From NCBI GenBank assembly GCA_910577115.1, contig CAJTMC010000016.1, forward strand, positions 24,704 through 88,703: DNA of 64,000 nucleotides, given 5' to 3'. Below the pieces are notes generated by a model. The model saw only the letters and a list, made by a program, of their open reading frames with translations, had not been told where the DNA came from and did no database searches. This DNA is from an uncultured Lachnospiraceae bacterium. GTDB lineage: Bacteria; Bacillota; Clostridia; Lachnospirales; Lachnospiraceae. How positions within the stretch are numbered: position 1 is the first letter of the stretch; every line of letters starts with the position of its first letter. The position numbers and the translations under genes were made by a program. Shown here one piece after another: positions 13,830 to 22,536 of this stretch.

Positions 13830-14984
13830 ATGGACAATTCTAATGCATTGACTGAAATACAGTCAAAGTATCAAAACTGCAACCTGCTGATACCAGCAGC
13901 TACATCAGTGCAGATTAATCCATTTTATAAGTGTACGGTCATGGAAGTTGTGCCGGATACCTCAGATAATTCTGGTGATATTTTCAAGGTAGGAAATATA
14001 AAGGTTGGTGAAGATATTGACGGGAAAGCTATATATGCAGATATATTTTCGCCTGCGAAGCCACTTCTCATGAAACTGGCAACTGCCGCCGGCATTCAGT
14101 TTCATCCGGAATTCACAACTGTAATAAGGGAAAATGTAAATACATATGTTGGCAGGGCATATGGGGCAGTAAGGCTGCCCGACGGATCTTTTAAGACGCA
14201 TCCAGATACAAAACGTATATGCCTTGATGATGAAGAAGCAAAATATCGTCTTGAATTTATGGACAAGTCCATTATGGGAATAACAGACTGGAAAGCGGCA
14301 AAGTCTGCGGAAGAGATGTTCAAAGGTCATTGGGAAAATACTGATGAAACAAGAACGTACAATGGTAGGGAATACCCTGTTAAAAAGTTTGTAATTGATG
14401 ATTGTGACAGGGAGAAGTATATTGAACGTTCCGTATTAGTGAATATGACGCTTCTTAGGAAAACGGCGTCGGAAAAGGCTCAGACGGGAGCAATTCTTAG
14501 GGTTATCAGGGCACTTTTGGGAATAAAGGGCACATATCGACTGCAGGAGCTCAAAAAGCCTTTTGCAGTTCCGACTGTAACATTTTCCCCTGATTATTCA
14601 GATGCCAGCGTAAGGCAGGCGATGTTACAGCAGGGAATGAATTCTATGGGGAATATATTTGGTGCGACATCCGCGCCGCCTGTGGCTTTGCCGTTCAATA
14701 ATGAGGCATTTGCAGATGCATTTAATCCCGAGGAAAATCTGAACAACCCTGCGTTTGCATCTGACTTTGGAGCGGAAGACGAGGACTTTTATGCAGACTA
14801 CCAACAGATGCCACAGGAAGATCCGGTACAGGAATCACAGACAGAGCCCCCGCATCAGAAAGAAACAATTGCATATCAGTGCAGTGAATGCGGGGCAGAA
14901 ATTTCAGAAAGCGTTTATAAATATTCCAGCGGAAAATATGGAAAGCCGCTGTGCATGAAATGCCAGAGAGGAGCAGGGAAATGA
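13830..14984 (+). CDS. Candidate single-strand annealing protein (recombinase) with C-terminal zinc ribbon
   Basis: 384 aa. The core contains KAQTGAILRVIRALLGIKGT followed by RLQELKKPFAVPTV, resembling the '(E)TGAxxRAIRxxLG ... ELxKPFVV' pattern of phage annealing proteins. A low-complexity acidic linker (about 290-345) leads to a zinc ribbon, YQCSECGAEI ... GKPLCMKCQRG, of the type that closes several Rad52/RecT-like phage proteins. Start ATG 13830 with GGAGGT upstream. It is coupled (ATGA) to a DUF5688 gene and then to an SbcD-SbcC nuclease, which fits a two-step annealing recombination system. The family call is from motif memory and should be treated as probable. Confidence 0.5.
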   Translation: MDNSNALTEIQSKYQNCNLLIPAATSVQINPFYKCTVMEVVPDTSDNSGDIFKVGNIKVGEDIDGKAIYADIFSPAKPLLMKLATAAGIQFHPEFTTVIRENVNTYVGRAYGAVRLPDGSFKTHPDTKRICLDDEEAKYRLEFMDKSIMGITDWKAAKSAEEMFKGHWENTDETRTYNGREYPVKKFVIDDCDREKYIERSVLVNMTLLRKTASEKAQTGAILRVIRALLGIKGTYRLQELKKPFAVPTVTFSPDYSDASVRQAMLQQGMNSMGNIFGATSAPPVALPFNNEAFADAFNPEENLNNPAFASDFGAEDEDFYADYQQMPQEDPVQESQTEPPHQKETIAYQCSECGAEISESVYKYSSGKYGKPLCMKCQRGAGK

Positions 14985-15934
14985 TGAATTATATGGATTT
15001 CAAAGAAGAAATAAAGAACAGATTTATGGAATATATGCCTGATGAGATGCGGGACATGAGAGCGTACATCCGCCGGATAACTAAAATCAATACAACATTG
15101 GATGGACTTGTCATTTTTAGGGAAGGTAAAAAGATGCAGGTTTCCCCCGTTATTTATCTTGATAATCTGTATGATTATTACAAAGAGTGTGGGAGCTTGG
15201 AGGAAACGCTGTTAAAAGGAGTGTCCATCATGCTGGGAGCAATGAAAGAAAACATTAATGTACCTGATATACCAAATGTTAGAGAGAATATTGTATTTCA
15301 GGTTATCAACACAATACAGAACCAACAACTGCTTGCTAATCTTCCCAATCGACCTTTTCATGACCTGTCTATCATTTATAGGTGCATTGTAGGGAGAGAT
15401 AATGATAACACTTTCAGTACCGTAATTAATTACAGTATTGCAGAATATATGGGATTTACCGAAGAGGATTTGTTTAGTATGGCTGCAAAGAATACCAGAC
15501 GTATTTTTCCGCCATGTGTAAAAACAATGAATGATGTAATGCGTGAAATCGCTATAAAAACGGGAATGCCGACAGAAGCTGCCGACATAATGCTCGGGGA
15601 ATTAGAGCTGGATCCGGTTATGTTTGTAATTTCAAATAAAATAGGAATTAATGGGGCGGTTTCTTTGCTTTATGAGGATGAACTGTACAAGCTTGCAGAG
15701 CGTTTGAAAAGTGACTTGTATATCCTTCCATCTTCTATCCATGAATGTATTGCTGTGTCTGCCGATATAGGGGATCCTGAAGAACTGGCGTGTATGGTTG
15801 CAGAAATCAATGCAAATGAGGTTGATATTGAAGAAAGGCTTTCGAATCAGGTTTATCATTATGACAAAAATTTAAGAGTACTGACACTTGCTACAGATAT
15901 GTCAAATAAAAGCCTGCAATATGCAGATGAATAA
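14981..15934 (+). CDS. DUF5688 family protein, 317 aa
   Basis: Begins MMNYMDFKEEIKNRFMEYMP and includes YLDNLYDYYKECGSLEETL, IVFQVINTIQNQQLL and LPNRPFHDLSIIYRCIV, the hallmarks of DUF5688 proteins from Lachnospiraceae mobile elements. Overlaps the preceding gene by ATGA. Homologues have no assigned function; the N-terminal half probably forms a mixed fold and the C-terminal half (GINGAVSLLYEDELYKLAE) is the most conserved segment I recall. Placed between annealing protein and nuclease, so a role in DNA metabolism is possible. Confidence 0.8.
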   Translation: MMNYMDFKEEIKNRFMEYMPDEMRDMRAYIRRITKINTTLDGLVIFREGKKMQVSPVIYLDNLYDYYKECGSLEETLLKGVSIMLGAMKENINVPDIPNVRENIVFQVINTIQNQQLLANLPNRPFHDLSIIYRCIVGRDNDNTFSTVINYSIAEYMGFTEEDLFSMAAKNTRRIFPPCVKTMNDVMREIAIKTGMPTEAADIMLGELELDPVMFVISNKIGINGAVSLLYEDELYKLAERLKSDLYILPSSIHECIAVSADIGDPEELACMVAEINANEVDIEERLSNQVYHYDKNLRVLTLATDMSNKSLQYADE

Positions 15935-15950
15935 AGGAGGAACATGATTT

Positions 15951-18900
15951 ATGAAAATATTACATTCAGGGGATTGGCATTTAGGCACTTTCCGTAGTCC
16001 GGTCAAAGATGGGGTAAATCTTAGGACAGAGGATACCAAGAAATGCCTTGATGAATTAGTGAGAGTAGCAGAAGAGGAAAGACCGGATTACACCCTTATT
16101 TCCGGTGATGTATTTCATGTCGGGCGTTTGTGGTCTGACAGGTGCTGTGAGGAAATTATTACAGCGATCCATTACATTAAAGAGTTAGCATCGGTGTCAA
16201 AGCAGGTTGTTGTCATGCGCGGCACGCCGAATCATGACGGAGCAGGACAGTTCAATGTTCTTAAAGAGATGTTTGCAGACTGTCCCAATGTGCATATTGT
16301 GACTACGCCGCAGGTTTTGGCTTTTGATAATGCGGATATTGCAGTCCTTCCGGGATTTGACAGTGGAATATACCGTACAAAGTTTCCGGGACTTTCCAAA
16401 GAGGACGAAAATGCGGCAATAACAAATGAGCTTGCCAATATTGTTACAGGTCTAAAAGCACAGTGCAGACTGGATAAAACAAGTATCCTTATGGCGCATT
16501 ATACAGTGCCCGGATGCAATACGGAAAGCGGGCAGACCATGATGCTGACGCAGTTCGAACCGGTCATTCCGCCGGAAGCATTACTGGCGGCAGATTATGA
16601 ACTGGTAGCACTGGGACATATCCACCGGCCGCAGGAAGTGCCGAACGTTCCGAATTGTTTTTACTCCGGTGCGATAAATGCCATGAACTTTAACGATGAA
16701 GGACAGGAGAGAGGTTTTTGGATACATCAGGTGCATTCGCCCGGTGTATGGCAGAGCAGTTTCTGTAATACGCCAATTAGAGAATTTAAGACAATGTGCC
16801 TTGATAATGATGACATTATCCAGTTTAACGCAGGCGCAATTGACATGGTTGCAACTTTAAAATGGCGCGGTGAAATAGACGGGAAAATTGTTCGGATAAA
16901 TTATAGGTGCACTGATGAAAATTCAAAAGTATTAAATAAAGCGGTGTTGGAGAAAGAACTTCTTGATGATGGCGCCTTTATGGTATGGGAAATACTGCCG
17001 GATAAGATTGATGAGTTTGCAAATAGAACAGAGCTTACGAATACAACGGATCCCGAAGTAAATCTTATCAAGTATTTGGAAGAAAGGCAGATACCGCCGG
17101 AAAAGGTACAGGAGCTTGTTGCGAAAGCGAGACCGATTATTTCTGAGGCAGAAGCAGGCATGACCGCATCTGCCAATACGGGAGTATTTGAACCGGTGGA
17201 GATTTCGGTAAAAAACTATCGTAATTATGAAGAGGAAACCTTTAATTTTGAAAATATTACCTTTTGCACAATTAATGGTCAGAACGGAGCCGGAAAAAGC
17301 AGCCTGTTCATGGATGCTGTCATTGACTGCCTTTTTGAAGAACCAAGAGAGGGGGTTATCAAATATGATACAGGAAAATCCCCCTGGCTTAGAAATGATG
17401 AAAATGCACGTTCTGGTTCGATTATGTTCACATTCCGGATTGGGGAGAAGATGTTCAGGGTAACAAGGACAAGGGCGCGTTCCGGAAAAGGAACGCTGAA
17501 TATTGCACAGTCTATTGACGGGGAGTGGAAGGATTGCTCTAAGGAACGGTATAACGATACACAGCAGGAAATCTTGGACATCCTCGGCATGGATAGTTTC
17601 ACATTCAAGTCCTGTGCACTTATCATGCAGGATCAGTATGGGCTTTTTTTGCAGGCTAAGCCGGAAGAGAGGATAGAGGTTCTTGGAACGTTGCTTGGAC
17701 TCGGAGTTTATCAGGCTATGGAGAAAATCGCCCATGATAAAGCGAAAGCAAATGGAACAAAAAACCGTGAGCTAAAACAGGAAATAGAAATACATAGTAA
17801 AACAATATCCGATATGGGATGTCCTGATGAAGAACTAAACACATGCCGGACAGAATTGGAAGAGTATGAAAGCGTACTGAAAACGAAAATTGCGGAGAGG
17901 GATAAAAACAAACTGCTTCTTGAAAACCGTCAGGCAGCTTTAGAAAGGCGGACAAAACTGTTGGCATCTATTACTACTCTGCAGAGTAAAAAAATAGCGA
18001 CAAAGCAAAACAGGGATGCCCAGCAGGCTATTGTGGACAGCAGCGAGATTATACTTGGCGATAAGGCAGAGATTGAAACGAAAGTTGCCGAACATAAAGC
18101 TCTTTTGGCGCGTGAACTGGAATTGACAGGAGAAGCTGCATTGTATTCTGCCATGAAACGTGAGGCCGAAAATTTTGCAAGGCAGGCGGAAACAGAGCAG
18201 AAAGTTATTGACGGATACAGGATAAAGGTAAAGCAAAAGGAAACTGAACTGGCTTTGGCACAGCCAACGGATCAGGATGAAATTATAAAGGAAAAGGCAG
18301 AAGAGTATACGCGGAAGAAAGCTGAATTTGAGGCATTACGGGAGAAATCGGTTGCGTATCAACAGGCAAATACAGAGTATTCCGCTGCAGTGTTCCACCA
18401 TAATGAAACAGTTAGAAAGTATAAAGAAGAGAAAAAGACAGAAGAGGAACGTAAAAGAGTATTGGAAAAAAAGGTTGCGATTCTTGCGGAATCCGGCTGT
18501 GTGGATTTGGATAATGCACACTGTAAATTCTTACAGGATGCGATAGAGGCAAAGGAGCAGCTTATACGAATGGATGCAGTGTTTGCTGATATTGAAGCAA
18601 GAATGCAGACAGAAGAATCAAAATCCAAAGCAGAAGTTGATAAGAAACACAGCATTATGAAAGAAATCGGTTTTGATGCCGCTGCACTGACACTTGTGCA
18701 AAACGAATGTACAACATTGCTGCCTTATGTTGCGAAGCTTGAGGCTATCAGGCAGAGAGAAAGCAGGACTGCCTTGTTAGGGGCTGATATTGAACATTTG
18801 CAGGCAAACATACTTGAATCAGAAAAAAGGCTTTCTGAGGTCAGATTAAAGGGCACAGAGGCGGAACGGGAGCGTGACCAGTATGCCAAATCGTTTGAAG

Positions 18901-19796
18901 AACATAAGAAAGTCCTGAACGCCATTACAATTCTTGAACCTTGGATTGAAAAAGAAAAGCAGCTGCCTGTGGCAGAGGAAAGAAAATCCACTGCATTGAA
19001 AAGGGTATCGGAACTGACAGAAGAGTTGGTAAATCTCAATGATGAAATCATTGAGAAGCAGGCAGAGGCAGATAAGGAAATTCCTGCCATGAGTGGCATC
19101 GAGCATCTGACAGGAATTGTTGCCGGAATGAATGCAGAAATTGACGCTGTCAATGCGTTGGTACGGGATCATCAGATGAAGATTGGGGCATTGCGCCAAA
19201 AATCAGAACAGATTGGCTTCCTGAGACAACAGATTGAAACATTGAAGGAAAAGCAGACAGAATGTGCAAAAGAGGCGTCAGACTATGAAATCCTAAAAAT
19301 TGCATTCAGCCAAAATGGTGTCCCGCATCAAATTATCCGTTCTGTCATTCCGCATCTGAGCGCTACATCCAATACAATACTTGGACAAATGACGGGTGGA
19401 AAAATGGGAGTGGAATTCCGGCTGGAAAAACTACAAAAGAATGGAAAAGAGAAAACATCATTGGATATTTTCATTGAGGAAAATGGAAGACCGGCGCTGC
19501 CTTACTTGTCAAAGTCCGGAGGGGAAAAAGTAAAGTCCTCTCTGTCCGTTATTCTTGCGTTGGCTGAGCTTAAATCATCATCGGCCGGCATCCAGCTTGG
19601 GATGCTCTTTATTGATGAGCCCCCGTTCCTTGATTCGGACGGCGTTGAGGCATATTGTGACGCACTTGAAACGATTCAAAGCAGGTACCGCAATATCAAG
19701 ATTATGGCAATAACACATGATCCAACTATGAAAGCCCGTTTTCCTCAAAATTTGGATGTCGTAAAGACAGAGAACGGCAGCAGGGTAATTTATTAA
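15951..19796 (+). CDS. SbcD-SbcC (Mre11-Rad50-like) fusion nuclease/ATPase
   Basis: A single 1281-aa polypeptide. The N-terminal part (1-400) is an SbcD/Mre11 phosphoesterase: GDWHLG (Asp8, His10), SGDVFH (Asp53), TPNHD (Asn95, His96), AHYT (His183) and GHIHRP (His223, His225). The C-terminal part (about 412-1281) is an SbcC/Rad50 ATPase: GQNGAGKS (443-450), a coiled coil of about 600 residues, LSKSGGEK (about 1184) and LGMLFIDEPPF. At the coiled-coil apex the usual CxxC zinc hook is replaced by CVDLDNAHC (Cys850, Cys858). SbcCD trims DNA ends and hairpins; in a phage it likely feeds recombination and replication. AAAGGAGG precedes the ATG. No frameshift separates the halves. Confidence 0.93.
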   Translation: MKILHSGDWHLGTFRSPVKDGVNLRTEDTKKCLDELVRVAEEERPDYTLISGDVFHVGRLWSDRCCEEIITAIHYIKELASVSKQVVVMRGTPNHDGAGQFNVLKEMFADCPNVHIVTTPQVLAFDNADIAVLPGFDSGIYRTKFPGLSKEDENAAITNELANIVTGLKAQCRLDKTSILMAHYTVPGCNTESGQTMMLTQFEPVIPPEALLAADYELVALGHIHRPQEVPNVPNCFYSGAINAMNFNDEGQERGFWIHQVHSPGVWQSSFCNTPIREFKTMCLDNDDIIQFNAGAIDMVATLKWRGEIDGKIVRINYRCTDENSKVLNKAVLEKELLDDGAFMVWEILPDKIDEFANRTELTNTTDPEVNLIKYLEERQIPPEKVQELVAKARPIISEAEAGMTASANTGVFEPVEISVKNYRNYEEETFNFENITFCTINGQNGAGKSSLFMDAVIDCLFEEPREGVIKYDTGKSPWLRNDENARSGSIMFTFRIGEKMFRVTRTRARSGKGTLNIAQSIDGEWKDCSKERYNDTQQEILDILGMDSFTFKSCALIMQDQYGLFLQAKPEERIEVLGTLLGLGVYQAMEKIAHDKAKANGTKNRELKQEIEIHSKTISDMGCPDEELNTCRTELEEYESVLKTKIAERDKNKLLLENRQAALERRTKLLASITTLQSKKIATKQNRDAQQAIVDSSEIILGDKAEIETKVAEHKALLARELELTGEAALYSAMKREAENFARQAETEQKVIDGYRIKVKQKETELALAQPTDQDEIIKEKAEEYTRKKAEFEALREKSVAYQQANTEYSAAVFHHNETVRKYKEEKKTEEERKRVLEKKVAILAESGCVDLDNAHCKFLQDAIEAKEQLIRMDAVFADIEARMQTEESKSKAEVDKKHSIMKEIGFDAAALTLVQNECTTLLPYVAKLEAIRQRESRTALLGADIEHLQANILESEKRLSEVRLKGTEAERERDQYAKSFEEHKKVLNAITILEPWIEKEKQLPVAEERKSTALKRVSELTEELVNLNDEIIEKQAEADKEIPAMSGIEHLTGIVAGMNAEIDAVNALVRDHQMKIGALRQKSEQIGFLRQQIETLKEKQTECAKEASDYEILKIAFSQNGVPHQIIRSVIPHLSATSNTILGQMTGGKMGVEFRLEKLQKNGKEKTSLDIFIEENGRPALPYLSKSGGEKVKSSLSVILALAELKSSSAGIQLGMLFIDEPPFLDSDGVEAYCDALETIQSRYRNIKIMAITHDPTMKARFPQNLDVVKTENGSRVIY

Positions 19797-19843
19797 TAAA
19801 ATGCTGGAGGGCGGCGCTCTCTGGGAATGAAAGGAGTGGTGGG

Positions 19844-20713
19844 ATGCCAAACAGGATATTGAAAGAAAGCATTTGCAGAAGTGAAGAAATAGATTCCTTA
19901 TCCTGGTTTGAAGAAGTTCTGTTCTATAGGTTGATTGTAGTTTGTGATGATTTTGGGAGGTATGACGGAAGGGCAAAAATAATTAAGGGTTCCTGTTTTC
20001 CTTTGAAAGACGTTACGGAAAAGAACATAAATGAGGCGCTTGATAAGCTATCGACGGTAGGCTTGGTCAGAGTGTATGAAACACAGGGAAGACCGTACCT
20101 GCAATTGGTAACTTGGGCGGCTCATCAGAGAATCCGTAATCAAAAAAGCAAATACCCTGAATTTACAAGCGATTGCAATTTGCTGTCATTTGACAGCAAA
20201 AGTCAGCAAATGGAAACATCAGGCAGCAGATGCGTCCGTAATCCAATCCAATCCGAATCCAATAATAATAATATTATTGTTGCGCCTGCGGGCAACGAAC
20301 CAAATGATACTCCCGATGATATGCAGGAGAAGTATCCAATTGGCAACTTTGAATATCAGTGTGTGGATATTTTGATTCGTTCATGTGTTGCGGTTTTCCC
20401 AAATTCCAAAGTTCCTGAAACGGCTGCGGAAAAAAAGAAATGGGCTATGGAAATTGAACGTATGAAACGGCTGGATGGGAGAAGTGAGTCAGATATTATT
20501 GAGGCGCTTACATATGCGACTACAGATGGGTTTTGGAAGTCAAATATACGCAGCGCAAAAAAATTCAGGGAGAAGTTTGAAACATTGATTATCCAAAGCA
20601 GAAGCAGGCAGGGAAAGAATTTCCGAAATGGGTTTAATCAATTTCCCCAAAATGATTATGATATCCAAGCCCTTGAGCGGGAACTAGTGGAGAATGGTGG
20701 TGATCCTGGGTGA
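19844..20713 (+). CDS. Phage replication initiator (replisome organizer, winged-helix N-terminus)
   Basis: 289 aa. The N-terminus (MPNRILKESICRSEEIDSLSW, EEVLFYRLIVVCDDFGRYDG, YLQLVTWAAHQRIRN) matches the winged-helix domain of Firmicutes phage replisome organizers that bind the phage origin. A poly-Asn linker (SNNNNIIVAP) precedes a C-terminal domain (about 165-250, ERMKRLDGRSESDIIEALTY) like DnaD/DnaB-loader-associated regions. It should recruit the host helicase. GAAAGGAGTGGTGGG precedes the ATG. The repeat-poor AT-rich linker DNA at about 20150-20290 could hold the origin, but I see no clear iterons. Confidence 0.8.
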   Translation: MPNRILKESICRSEEIDSLSWFEEVLFYRLIVVCDDFGRYDGRAKIIKGSCFPLKDVTEKNINEALDKLSTVGLVRVYETQGRPYLQLVTWAAHQRIRNQKSKYPEFTSDCNLLSFDSKSQQMETSGSRCVRNPIQSESNNNNIIVAPAGNEPNDTPDDMQEKYPIGNFEYQCVDILIRSCVAVFPNSKVPETAAEKKKWAMEIERMKRLDGRSESDIIEALTYATTDGFWKSNIRSAKKFREKFETLIIQSRSRQGKNFRNGFNQFPQNDYDIQALERELVENGGDPG

Positions 20714-21543
20714 AATATAGTGGAGTGATACAGGGAACGGAAAAAGAATTCCTAAGTGTTTTCAATCAGCTCTGCTATTCGCGTAGTGCATGGCAGGTAT
20801 GGGTTGATTTAATGAGTGCGATAGCATGTTCACTAAGTAATGTGCTGGATCGGACAACAGGACATTATGAGCAGCGTGAGAAAGAGTATGCGCAATGCAT
20901 AGAGAGGCTTGGTTCGGTAGACGCTCCGGCAAAGATACTCAGCATTATCGTCATGGCTTTGGAGAATGAGCCGGAACAGGATTTTCTCGGAAAGATGTAC
21001 ATGAACCTGAATCTGGAAAATCACTGGAGGGGGCAGTTTTTTACACCTTATGAAGTGTGTAAAATGATGTCAATGGTAACGGTGGGAGATTTTGATGCAC
21101 AGATAGAAAAGCAAGGTTATATATCTATCTGTGATCCGGCATGTGGTGCAGGTGCAACGCTAATAGCAGCGGCAAACAATATAAAAAAGTCAAAGTATAA
21201 TTTTCAGAATCATGTACTTTTTGTAGGGCAGGACGTGGACAGGGTAGTTGCCCAGATGTGTTATATCCAACTTTCGCTTCTTGGATGTGCCGGATATATC
21301 TGTGTAGGGAATACGCTCACAAATCCGCTGACGGGACATGTATTGTTTCCCTGTGAGGCGGATGGGCATGAACTGTGGTATATGCCGATGTTCCAGTCTA
21401 AAATATGGCAGTGGAGGCGGACGTTTAAATCGCTGGAAAGTATGTGTGGAACCGTAACCACCGAAAAAACAGTGGAAAAAGAGCGCTTTTATGTATTTTT
21501 TGATTTTGACAAAGAGGAGGTTAGCTATGGAGACAAGACTTAG
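20710..21543 (+). CDS. N6-adenine methyltransferase-like protein lacking a visible NPPY motif
   Basis: 277 aa. GQFFTPYEVCKMM and DPACGAGATLIAAAN are the HsdM-type start and SAM-binding motif I. NHVLFVGQDVDRVVAQMCYI follows (motif II/III). Where the catalytic (N/D)PP(Y/F) motif should be, the sequence reads GNTLTNPLTG. The protein may bind SAM without standard adenine methylation, or use another residue. Start GTG overlaps the previous stop; the gene overlaps the PcfK gene by 17 bases. This short form is widespread in phages and conjugative elements of Firmicutes. Confidence 0.8.
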   Translation: MKYSGVIQGTEKEFLSVFNQLCYSRSAWQVWVDLMSAIACSLSNVLDRTTGHYEQREKEYAQCIERLGSVDAPAKILSIIVMALENEPEQDFLGKMYMNLNLENHWRGQFFTPYEVCKMMSMVTVGDFDAQIEKQGYISICDPACGAGATLIAAANNIKKSKYNFQNHVLFVGQDVDRVVAQMCYIQLSLLGCAGYICVGNTLTNPLTGHVLFPCEADGHELWYMPMFQSKIWQWRRTFKSLESMCGTVTTEKTVEKERFYVFFDFDKEEVSYGDKT

Positions 21544-22525
21544 CTCAAATGAAATTTCGGAACATAACAAAAAAGCTTTGCAGTCCGAAACAGGGCAGAA
21601 GGTCAGGCAGGCAATGAAAACAGAGGTACAGCATTTTACTGATGCCCCTGAAATACAGCATTTTGCAACAGTGAAAGTATTCAAAAATGATAATGTTTAT
21701 GGTGTTACATGGGGGAATTTGGTCAGGGAATATCTGAAAACGGCATATTCCAAAGGAGATAAGCAAGCAGATGTTGTGTTGGACGGTGTTACATATAAAA
21801 TTTTGAAACGCCGGGAAGTGACTGTATTCTACGATTCGGACGAAAATACACTTTTTGATGTGGAGAATAAGAGGCTTGAAAAGGAATATGGTTATGTCAT
21901 GCAGGAAGACAAAATAATTGCCGGATCAGAAGTGGAAATTGACAATACAGCTGGGGGTGAGATGGAAGAGACAGATAAGGAAATTGGAGAAACTCAGGAA
22001 GAAAAGCAAGAAGGGAAACACAGAAATGATGTACCGACCGATGGCATAGCACTGCTAGATCCAGCTACTATAAAGCAAACGGCGAAGGAAAAACTGGAAA
22101 AGGAAATGAAGGCTGATAAGGATAAAACTTTTGCCGAGCCTGTCATTGGATATCTGCTGAAACGCTGCGAAGATGATTTGGGACTGGCTCAGGATGTGGT
22201 GCAGGTTCATAAGACGTGGAAGAAATGTCTTGATTATATATACGAGCAAGCACGCAAGCAGGCGAAAGGAAATAGAGCTGCTGTTCGTGATGATGTGGTT
22301 TATGAATGGGCCGAGGATTACTACCACAAGGATGATAAGGCTGAGGAGGAAAGGAAAACCAAAGAAGCTGCAGAACGAAAGAAAAAGCAGGAGGAGAGGT
22401 CTAAAAAGGCAAAAGCTGAACCCAAAAAGGCAGAAGTTCCAAAACCAAAAGAAGAACCAAAGCCTAAAAAGAATCGTAAGGATATGGATGGACAACTTGA
22501 TATGTTCTCCATAATGGGAATGTAG
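21527..22525 (+). CDS. PcfK-like protein with a C-terminal clamp-binding-like peptide
   Basis: 332 aa. The middle region (LKRCEDDLGLAQDVVQVHKTW, CLDYIYEQARKQAKGN, VYEWAEDYYHKDD) is the PcfK family, first described from the enterococcal conjugative plasmid pCF10. A long Lys/Glu/Ala-rich helix follows. The last residues are DGQLDMFSIMGM, in which QLDMF fits the QL(S/D)LF sliding-clamp binding consensus; a DnaN homologue is encoded 4.4 kb downstream. Start ATG 21527 after AGAGGAGG, inside the methyltransferase gene. Followed by its usual partner pcfJ. Confidence 0.85.
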   Translation: METRLSSNEISEHNKKALQSETGQKVRQAMKTEVQHFTDAPEIQHFATVKVFKNDNVYGVTWGNLVREYLKTAYSKGDKQADVVLDGVTYKILKRREVTVFYDSDENTLFDVENKRLEKEYGYVMQEDKIIAGSEVEIDNTAGGEMEETDKEIGETQEEKQEGKHRNDVPTDGIALLDPATIKQTAKEKLEKEMKADKDKTFAEPVIGYLLKRCEDDLGLAQDVVQVHKTWKKCLDYIYEQARKQAKGNRAAVRDDVVYEWAEDYYHKDDKAEEERKTKEAAERKKKQEERSKKAKAEPKKAEVPKPKEEPKPKKNRKDMDGQLDMFSIMGM

Positions 22526-22536
22526 GAGGCGGTCAT

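Noticed and set aside
16932..17735. Long minus-strand open frame (267 codons) inside the SbcD-SbcC gene
   Set aside because: Lies entirely inside a strongly supported gene, has no ribosome binding site, and its product is rich in Cys/His/Phe as expected for an antisense shadow.
18480..18540. Canonical Rad50 CxxC zinc hook
   Set aside because: The only cysteine pair near the coiled-coil apex is spaced C-x7-C, so a standard hook is not supported.
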